Positions 56,548 through 64,000 of a stretch of DNA of 64,000 bases are shown here, piece by piece. The stretch covers positions 10,867,001-10,931,000 of the forward strand of contig CATIUR010000006.1 of assembly GCA_949592205.1 (NCBI GenBank), given 5' to 3'. Origin of the DNA: Helichrysum umbraculigerum. Its lineage: Eukaryota > Streptophyta > Magnoliopsida > Asterales > Asteraceae. The notes under the pieces were generated by a model. It made no database searches, was not told where the DNA came from, and worked only from the letters and a program-made list of their open reading frames with translations. Position 1 is the stretch's first letter. Each line of letters opens with the position of its first letter. Both the position numbers and the translations under genes were made by a program.

Positions 56548-58079
56548 ATCACAAAGCTGAATGCTTCAAGCCAACCATTCACATCAATATGTCATCATCA
56601 CTAAACCCCTAAAAATCTAAATTTAATGAAAGTTATATATCATCATTAAACCCATCAAAATCAAAAAACTTATATTGATTACGTAACTACATTAGACCTT
56701 ATTGAACAATATATATGTTATTGGCTTCAACAACAGCTCCGTTCCGCATACCTAGCACTTCCAATATACAACAACAACACAATCAAATAATAAAAAACAA
56801 AATAAACCAAAAATAAATTTTTAAAAAGTTTACGTTAACTCCATTCTCGATTCTGGAAATACACATATATTTTATGGTCCCTTTATTTTTATATACATTT
56901 TTTACCTTTATCTAGAAGAAGATCGAACGAACTGACTAAATGTTGAAAGCATATATAATATCTTCAAGTCTTCGACAAACAATTGCTCTGCAAACTGACT
57001 GATTGTTGTTAGATATAATGCTGGAAACCCTGTGAACTGTGATGCATACGAACATCTTTTTGAGTAGAAAAGAAATCGACTCTTTTTAAGGTTTTAGGGT
57101 TTTGACGTTTCGTAGTGACGGATGAGTGTTTTGGGTGGCTCAATCTTATTATCTAATTTACTATATTCCGTTTCTTATCATTTTTCCCGTTTGTTATTAT
57201 TATTTTTAATAATATAATAATAATATAAATATTATCATTATCAATATGATATATAAATATGATAGGGGGTTAAGTATAACTGATATCAAATTAAACTTAA
57301 TCATCGGATCTAATTTGGAAAACTCAATTAAAGGCCGAGATTACTTCATTGTATTTTGCTTTAAGTATAGTTTATAGATAGATAGATAAATAGATAGATA
57401 GATGCGTCTTTCCACAATTTGGGTAGCCTTCTTTTTATTTTCCATACGTTGATGATACACTATCATAATTTCTTCAACTAAGGTAAAATCTGACAGGATT
57501 ATCCAGTAGCAGGTTACCTCCCCTATCAGATGCCACATCATTGTAACCGGACCTCAATTTTAGTAAAACTATGCGTGCTCCTCAATTTGGGTACCCACGT
57601 TCTCGAATATGGGTAACATAATATGCATGTTCTCAAATTGGGTAACACACATTGCACTAACTGTCAATTTTCATAGCATACTATACACATTTCTTCAATT
57701 TGGGTAGCTTTCTTTTACCTTTTCTTTTTAAACCTAGTTAGGTGTCATACCATCATTCGTTCATAACATTTTAATTAAACTTTAAATAGAAATTCGTTTA
57801 ATACATTTATAATATTGGTTCGTAATATAACTACCTTCGATCGTTCCCAGACTTTCGTACGTTTGTACTTCGCATAAAGTGTTTCCAGCACTATATCCGG
57901 CAACAGTCGAATAGGGGCAGTCATAGTACTTTACAATATTTAATATTATCCCATTATAACTATCTAAATCATGACAAACATACAAGCAACTACTCACAAA
58001 TCATGACAATAAACATTTCTAATTTTAATAAATCGTAAACATCAAACAAGAACATTAAGAATAATTAATAATAAAAAAG
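56548..58079. other. Gene-less spacer, possible short minus ORF
   Basis: On the minus strand a CCCTAAAACC-containing leader-like stretch precedes a 39-codon frame from about 57056 (M-F-V-C-I-T-V-H-R-V); it is unsupported otherwise. A GATA microsatellite lies at 57374-57402. Around 57410-57715 the phrase CAATTTGGGTA recurs four times at irregular spacing, alternating strings that mention GTAACA, perhaps an old tandem array. Nothing else recognised. Confidence 0.4.
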
Positions 58080-59960
58080 ATAGATATTACCCGTGATTAT
58101 TGCGTACAAAACGATACTTATATTACTTTCGAATATTTCAAAGCGTTACATCGCTAAGCTAGCTACTACTAACTACTACATAATTAATCCCTTACTTATC
58201 TCTCACTAAATTAATTAAATTAATTATAAAAGTTGGGAGGAAGTGGTTTTTAAGTGTGTAGGAAGGTGTGTTTTTCAATTACGAATCCAACGGTATATTT
58301 ATAGTTGAAATCTGGCTCACGATAGCGAAAATAGGGTCATTTTAATGAACTGCGCGCGCAAATATGAAAAAGCAACCGGTTCCGGGTCGATCCAGCCGGA
58401 CCGGTATGGGGTCGGACAAAAAGCAGCCGGTTCCGGGTCACTTCAGCCGGTACCGGCCGGCGGCTACCCAGTTCTCGTTTTGCTTCGTATCTTTTTCGTT
58501 ACGCGTCCGTTTTTGATGATTCTTTTTGCGTTGGAATCGATTTTTAAAAACGAATATTTTGATATGAAGAAATCTCCGAGATGAGTCTTCTAACTTGAGA
58601 TAGCTCGTTCCGAATGTTTTGAATCTTTTGTTGCGCGTAGAATCTTCGTTTTTCATCCTTTTTCGACGATTCTTTTTGCGTACGATTCAATTTTCGAAAA
58701 TGAAGACTTTGGTGTAGAGAAATCTCTGAGATGAATCTTTTATCTTGAGATAGCATGTCTTGAATATTTTGAATCTTTAAATGCGCGTAGAACCTTCGTT
58801 TCTCACCCGTTTTGCTTGATTCCTCTCGTTCTTCCTCATTTTAACCTACTTAACAAATAACTCGGTTTAGTGTGATTTTATAGCTTATTTGCCAAGTTTT
58901 AATCTTAAATGGGGGAGATATAGGTAGCAAAAACGTGATTTTTTACGCGATATCAAGTATCCCACACTTAGACTTTTGCTTGTCCTCAAGCAAACTTATC
59001 TCATAAAAGGGTGTTAGAGAGATTCTAGTTGCTTATTTTAGAAGTAATAATTCCCAAAGGATATAACGTTCCAGTTGTGCAAGAATCTTCAAGTGGAACT
59101 TGGGTTTTTATAGAATTTGATACTTCCTGTAAGCAATCTTTTTTATCCTTGATGGAGAATATACATGACTAGGCAACCCTCGCAGTTGGTCACTCAATTC
59201 ACTCATGTGTTTAGGGTGTCCTAATTGCTAGTGTCAATCACTTAGATAGCCAGTCATGAAGCATTTTCTGTCATAAACTTGATAAAGAATCAAATCTCCA
59301 TTACTTGGATGAGAACGGTGCTAATCTCTCATGATATCTAAAAAGGAATTTGGGCTTGTGGTTTTTGAGGAGTGTGGTATGGATTTGTAAGAGGTGAAAA
59401 GGGAAATTGTTTTTTTTTTATATTTTTCTTTCCTTCGTATCCTTTGGAAACTTTGAATAAGCATAGCCACTTTCGAAAAAAATCGCTTTTGAAGTAAAGA
59501 CTCAAACAGTTTCTTGATTCCGCAGTTCCTTTTGATTCATTTTTTATTTTCCCTCGGGACTTTTTAAGGAGAGCTAGGCAAAAAAAATTAAATTTTTAAT
59601 GACTAGCTTCCCAAAAAATATTTTTATGTCCTGGGGTTCTTTGGCATGAGACTGCGTAGCCATTTCAGCTTTACTTGTAAGAATTCAGGAATTTGAGAGT
59701 ATCTACGAAAGGTTATTTCCGTTGTTTCGAAGAGAAGATGTAATGGAGGATTCATTTGGGAGTGTATAGGGTTTTGGCGGTGTATGGTTGTGGCGAGTTG
59801 GTGATTTAAGCACTCGAAATACCATCTAGAGAATGCAGCTAACTTAAGCTCAATCTCTATATCGGTTTGCTATATTTAATGCATCAAACTTCCAAAAAGT
59901 TTGTTTAATGTAATTTGTTGGTGTGTCATCTATTAAGGTGCCTTGTAATATTCGTAGATG
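58080..59960 (-). mobile_element. Remnant of a gypsy element (Tat/Athila-like)
   Basis: On the minus strand 58960-58995 reads TTTGCTTGAGGACAAGCAAA followed by GTCTAAGTGTGGG, a phrase typical of the 3' part of plant Tat and Athila gypsy elements. Downstream on that strand are a tandem duplication (58505-58815), a cluster of CCGGTTCCGGGTC/AGCCGG palindromes (58375-58455) and a TATAAATATAC box near 58293-58304. No coding domain is left and no element ends were identified, so the borders are approximate. Confidence 0.45.
58505..58815. repeat. Two-copy tandem duplication, period about 155 bp
   Basis: Shared blocks are GATTCTTTTTGCGT, a TTTTAAAAACGAA/TTTTCGAAAATGAA block, GAAATCTC(C/T)GAGATGA, ATCTTTTATCTTGAGATAGC or its variant, TTTTGAATCTTT and GCGCGTAGAA. 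Tandem repeats in the 3' untranslated region are common in Tat-lineage elements. Confidence 0.75.
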
Positions 59961-60015
59961 TTGACAACTACATAATATTCCCTTTCTCTAAAAAAAAAAA
60001 AAAAACTACATAATA

Positions 60016-60260
60016 TTCCTTCCATCTCAAATTAATTGTCAACCGACAAAAAAATACGTAGTTAAAAAGAACATAATTATTTCAACCTACTTTTTGTAAT
60101 TGGACAATTTTACCATTACATTTTGCACTTGCAGAGTTACATGTCCAAACATTAAGGGCAATCTATTCAATTAATTAAACCTATCTATTTATGAAAGAGT
60201 GGACAATTAAATTAGGACAAACAAAAAAAAGCGTGGACTAAAATTTTGGTACAGAAAGAG
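60016..60260. mobile_element. Diverged Stowaway-like MITE
   Basis: The left end TTCCTTCCATCTCAAATTAA and the inverse of the right end CTCTTTCTGTACC are degenerate forms of CTCCCTCCGTCCC, with TA on both sides. Internal AATTAATTGTC and GACAATTAAATTAGGAC match the subterminal sequence of the intact Stowaway at 6138. An A run and a short duplication (ACTACATAATATTCC) lie just before it. Confidence 0.7.
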
Positions 60261-60776
60261 TACATATAAACACACATTCGAAATTTTAATGCATTAAAAA
60301 TAGTAAACGAAGTTGAATACAAACAATAACATTAAATAGAAGTTGAATGATTTCCTAACACTTATCCATGTCATGTTAGTTGAGAAACATGGGACTTTAA
60401 GGTAAGTGGAAGATACAACATGAATTTTGATTGATACAATAAAACTATACGTCAGTGAGTTGTACTGTATGCATTAACTATGTATAATTTCGTTATATGA
60501 ATCAAAATTTGTATTGTATTTAGAGCACCTCCAACGCAGTCTATGGATGGAGTCCATAGCTTATGTGGATGGTGTTGTAGCTAATGTGAATACTAATTAC
60601 ATGGACTTCCCATTATTTATCCAAGTTCATGGCATAAAGTCCATAGAAAAATGTGCAAGTCCATAGAGATGGACCTCTATGGACGAAGAGATAAAAGAGG
60701 GGTGGGGATCCACCATGTCCTTTATGCTCTTGATATCAATATATAAATTCCAAAAAATAATTATTATATAAATGTA

Positions 60777-61659
60777 GGGTGGGGTTCAAATGAGAATATG
60801 AATTTGTGTGAAAATGAGGGAACCAATGATATTATGCCATGTGTACAAAGAGAATGTTCCAAATGTACAAAACCCATTTACCCCCAACATCAATTAACTC
60901 ACAAACAACAAATCGACAAATTATGAAAATTGCACCATTAAATTCAGCGTTTTCTCCTATTCGATTTGCCGTCCCTCAAGGCATACTTTCGACGAGTTTT
61001 TTTTTCCATCTATTTTGGTGGGTTTTACATTTATTAACACATGTGTTAAAGTGTTGCGTTTAGGGTATAGGGTTTGGGGTTTAGGGGTTAGGGTTTAGGG
61101 TTGGGAGTTTGGGGTTTCGCCCCGAAACCCTAAACCCCCAACCCTAACCCCTAAGGCGAAACCCGAAACCCGAAACCCCCAACCCTAAACCCTAAACCCT
61201 AACCCCTAAACCCAAAACCCTAAATGCTTTACAAAACTCTAAACCCTAAACCCTGCTAAACCTTAAACTCTGCTAAATCCTAACCATAAACCCTACTAAA
61301 CCCTAACCCTAACCCCTAAACCCCAAACCCTAAACCCTAACCCTATGCCCTATGCCCTAACCCTAACCACAAATCAAATGTACAACCAATCACTTACACA
61401 TGTGTTACTAATTTGTAAAACTTACCAAAAAATGAAAAAGAAAAAAAAAAGTTGTCAAAAGTATGCCTTGAGGGACGGCAAATCGAAGAGGAGAAAACGC
61501 TGAATTTTATGGTGCAATTTTCATGATTTTTCGTCGTACCGTTTGTGAGATATTTGAGTTTCAAAAATGTTGGGGAAATGGGTATTTGATGAAAATGAGT
61601 GGTTGAGATTGATTCCTCTATTCTCACTCAAAATTGATATACTCATTTGAACTCTACTC
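60777..61659. mobile_element. Mutator-like foldback element with telomere-like loop
   Basis: Starts GGGTGGGGTTCAAATGAG; the inverse of its right end is GAGTAGAGTTCAAATGAG. Inverted arms of about 280 bp (60777-61055 and 61385-61659) share GATTTGCCGTCCCTCAAGG and ACACATGTGTTA. Flanked by a perfect 10-bp direct repeat TATAAATGTA (60767-60776, 61660-61669). The loop is made of telomere-like repeats. Arm frames (60839-61063, 61394-61627) have no recognisable product. Confidence 0.85.
61058..61378. repeat. Degenerate telomere-like repeats, head-to-head
   Basis: About 60 bp of TTTAGGG-type repeats meets about 250 bp of CCCTAAA-type repeats at a palindromic joint GGGTTTCGCCCCGAAACCC (about 61110-61130). 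Units are degenerate (CCCTAAC, CCCCTAAA, CCCTGCTAAA, CCCTATG). This is an interstitial array confined to the loop of the foldback element, not a chromosome end. Confidence 0.85.
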
Positions 61660-61905
61660 TATAAATGTAAATAAAACACGTGGGATCCAATATTTTAGCT
61701 ATAGACTTTGTAAAGTTTATAGGAATAAAGAGATAAGTTTATAGGTAATGTTAGTTTATAGAGAAGTGACGACATGATGTGGCAATGTTATGGACTTGAT
61801 AAAATCCGTACCATTAGTGATGGTCTTATCAACATCTATATTTTAATTTACACGACATGAACAGTAATCATGAGCACCGTATCAAATGGGCTCAAAGAAA
61901 AAGTC

Positions 61906-61946
61906 AGTCAACAGAATCTGTTACATTAAATTAATCAACTGGTCAA
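61906..61946 (-). promoter_or_regulatory. Two W-boxes upstream of the chitinase gene
   Basis: AGTCAA at 61906-61911 and GGTCAA at 61941-61946 are TTGACT and TTGACC on the minus strand, the core bound by WRKY factors. They lie about 215-255 bp upstream of the TATA box, a usual place for pathogen- and wound-responsive sites in chitinase promoters. Short motifs like these occur by chance, so function is inferred. Confidence 0.5.
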
Positions 61947-62159
61947 CAATTTATCGAACATTTTTATTTTGTATCTTCTTTTGAACAAGTCTACAGACAC
62001 ATATTAGTTAGCAGTCATGTATGTTCCATAACGTGTTACAACAATCTTTGCTATATATAGATTCTTATTTTCCCTAATATCTAGTAATTACTTTAAAGTA
62101 TTTTAAATTTTTATTTTTAAAGTCCACTTTGAGGGGAAAAAAAAGTAGTACTATACTAC

Positions 62160-62167
62160 TATAAATA
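62160..62167 (+). promoter_or_regulatory. TATA box of the chitinase gene
   Basis: TATAAATA, 56 bp before the start codon, followed by ACACCAAG and a leader with TCACATCCATCACA. Spacing suits a transcription start near 62190-62200 and a short 5' leader. Confidence 0.75.
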
Positions 62168-62222
62168 CACCAAGTTTTAGACATCAATTGCCATCCTCAC
62201 ATCCATCACATTTTAACACACC

Positions 62223-63580
62223 ATGAATACCTTTCTTCAGCTTGTAACAACTCTTTTTCTCTTAGCGGCAGTTTCGACTGCTCAAAACTGTGGGAGACAA
62301 GGTGGTAACGCACCGTGTTCAAACGGAAATTGTTGCAGCCAATACGGTTTTTGTGGAAACACTCCTGATCATTGTTCTCCAGCAAATAACTGTCAGAGTC
62401 AGTGCACTGGGAGTGCTACACCGTCACCTTCCGCTGGTGGTACTGATGTTGGCTCAATAGTTACTTCATCAGTATTCGATCAGATGCTTAAATATAGAAA
62501 CGACCCAAGATGTCGTGCAAATGGGTTTTACGGTTACACTGCTTTCATAAATGCTGCAAAAGCGTATAGTGGATTTGGTACTACTGGAAGTGCTGATGAC
62601 CGAAAAAGAGAGCTCACTGCTTTCTTTGCTCAAACCTCACATGAAACCACAGGTAATGTGTTCTTCTTTTGAAATATAGTATGTCGGTTCGTTGCGTATG
62701 CATGTTAACGTGTGAAGTAATTAACACGATTGATTTGCGTGTGCAGGTGGATGGTCAACTGCACCAGATGGTCAATTTGCGTGGGGATATTGCTTTGTTA
62801 GAGAACAAAGTCCAGCAAGTAGGTACTGTGATTCAACTGAATGGCCATGTCCACAAAGCTACTTTGGCAGAGGACCCATCCAACTCTCTCAGTAAGTTCT
62901 ATGAACACGCATACGAGTATACTTTTGATCAACTTGTTTTAGCCACGAAAATTAAAATATAATTCAAATCAACTTATTTATTACAACTATTATATAAAAA
63001 GAATTTGGTCAAATTCTTTAATTCTTACAGCATATAGCCAAACAACATATTAGACACTTTTAAAACATACACAAAGACTCTTTATCCATCTTTTACATAA
63101 TTATGACTGCCATCAGTCCATCACCCCCATCACATTGCGCGGGTAATATGCTAATATAATATATATAAATGAGTTGAATTTGCTTATATAAATCCGACAT
63201 TGTCTTACAGCAACTACAACTACGGGCAGTTTGGAAGGTCAATTGGAAGGGACTTGATCAACAACCCTGATCTGTTAGCCACAAACCCGACCATTTCATT
63301 TCAGTCAGCAATATGGTACTGGATGACTCCACAAGGTAACAAGCCATCAAGCCATGACGTTATAACCGGAAGGTGGAGCCCATCAGCTGCAGACAGATCA
63401 GCCGGACGTGTCTCAGGTTACGGAGTGATCACAAACATCATCAATGGTGGCTTGGAATGTGGAAAAGGTCGTAACGATAAGGTTGAGGACAGAATTGGGT
63501 TTTACAGAAGATATTGCAGCATTTTGAATGTTGCTCCTGGAGGCAATCTTGATTGTTACAATCAGCAGCCTTTTGGTTAA
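62223..63580 (+). CDS. Class I endochitinase (hevein domain + GH19), secreted type
   Basis: Three exons: 62223-62652, 62747-62891 and 63211-63580, with GT-AG borders (CAG|GTAATG, TGCAG|GTGG; TCA|GTAAGT, TTACAG|CAAC), giving 314 residues. Residues 1-20 are a signal peptide (M-N-T-F-L-Q-L ... V-S-T-A). A hevein-type CBM18 domain with eight cysteines follows (about 21-61), then a Ser/Pro/Gly hinge (about 62-74) and the GH19 catalytic domain. The acid is the Glu of S-H-E-T-T-G-G-W, whose last Gly codon spans intron 1; the second acid lies in Y-C-F-V-R-E-Q. It hydrolyses chitin of fungal walls (PR-3 type). It ends C-Y-N-Q-Q-P-F-G, without the C-terminal vacuolar extension of many class I enzymes, so secretion to the apoplast is likely. 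The hevein binding site has S-Q-Y-G-F-C-G, but the third aromatic is His (D-H-C), which may weaken binding. Intact, no stops. Confidence 0.96.
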
Positions 63581-64000
63581 AACTGAATTTTCTGAATTGT
63601 TAACTTTAATTTAACAAGTGTATTTCATTTGTCAACTATTATTTAACAAGTGTATGGCTTTCAAAAATAAGCAACAAGCAGTTCTTGTAGATTCAACAAT
63701 CTTATTATTATAAAGTGGATATTTCAATAATAGTTTCAATCTGATGTCTTTAAATAACTGAAAACGCGTACAACCTTACAGGTTACAAGTCCCATCCCAA
63801 AAAGAATATACAAAGGGATCAATATACTGAGATATCATTAAGGCTGCTGACGAGTTAAGCTTTTCTAAGCAACTCAAGCTCGAGCCGAGTCGAGTCGAGT
63901 TTTTACTCTAATATATTTTTGCAGGTAAATTATGCCTGAATTTACTTTAATATAGTTCAGATATCCACCCAGAATCCATTCTTTTAGCTGGATCCAGGGG
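63581..64000. other. Chitinase 3' region and right edge
   Basis: An AT-rich 3' untranslated region with a repeated TTTAACAAGTGTAT (about 63609 and 63650). No canonical AATAAA was found; AAAATAAG near 63667 is the nearest candidate polyadenylation signal. A short GAGCCGAGTCGAGTCGAG repeat lies near 63880. Nothing else recognised before the edge. Confidence 0.5.

Larger units (their letters stand above)
60522..61827. mobile_element. Outer DNA element (PIF/hAT-like), interrupted
   Basis: The left end TTAGAGCACCTCCAACGCAG faces an inverted right end near 61827 (inverse reading TAAGACCATCACTAATGG), a weak inverted repeat of the kind seen in PIF/Harbinger MITEs. Both arms have repeated GTCCATAG- or AGTTTATAG-type strings and a GGATCC(C)AC motif at similar depth. 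The Mutator-like element 60777-61659 is inserted inside. Ends are approximate. Confidence 0.4.

Noticed and set aside
61058..61378. Chromosome end or fusion point marked by telomere repeats
   Set aside because: Repeats are short, degenerate and exactly confined to the loop of a transposon with its own target duplication.

Overview
The window is nuclear DNA of a flowering plant, most likely an asterid and possibly Asteraceae. It is AT-rich, contains one intact spliced gene (a class I chitinase at the right end), and is otherwise dominated by nested LTR retrotransposons and small DNA transposons. The family suggestion rests on the style of the Ty1/copia accessory gene and is an inference.

Layout. 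1-8006: gene-poor DNA with decayed minus-strand gene fragments (one resembles cystathionine beta-lyase), short tandem repeats, two Mutator-type MITEs with 9-bp target duplications (one carrying a Stowaway in its right arm) and a tRNA-derived SINE. 8007-52467: one nest of at least four insertion levels. A foldback DNA element was split by a Ty3-type LTR that is now a solo LTR. That solo LTR received two insertions: a non-coding Ty3 element ('T1', 8616-16441) and a very large Ty1/copia element in minus orientation (17308-51413). The copia element then received two Ty3 insertions, both in its accessory gene: element A (18001-28504, chromodomain-bearing, nearly intact gag-pol) and element B (32499-41440, gag only). 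Nearly all junctions are supported by 5-bp target duplications. 53138-56547: a third Ty3-type LTR family as a minus-strand solo LTR. 56548-61830: remnant of another gypsy element, a Stowaway, and a Mutator-like foldback element with telomere-like repeats in its loop. 61906-63580: the chitinase gene with W-boxes and a TATA box.

Three observations stand out. (1) The copia accessory gene downstream of pol is not one reading frame: it can be read as at least six exons whose splice sites and phases agree, on the same strand as pol. (2) Five different Ty3-type LTRs share an intron-like module: a GTGAGT-type donor, then a TCAC box, a hairpin whose stem changes sequence but stays complementary, a pyrimidine stretch and CAG, with a constant 37-38 nt from TCAC to the end of CAG. 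(3) Each LTR family carries its own cluster of short CpG-containing palindromic motifs. Elements A and B share the same motif and a nearly identical leader after the primer-binding site, although B lacks pol, which suggests that A-like elements mobilise B.

All alignments were made by eye; divergence figures are rough.
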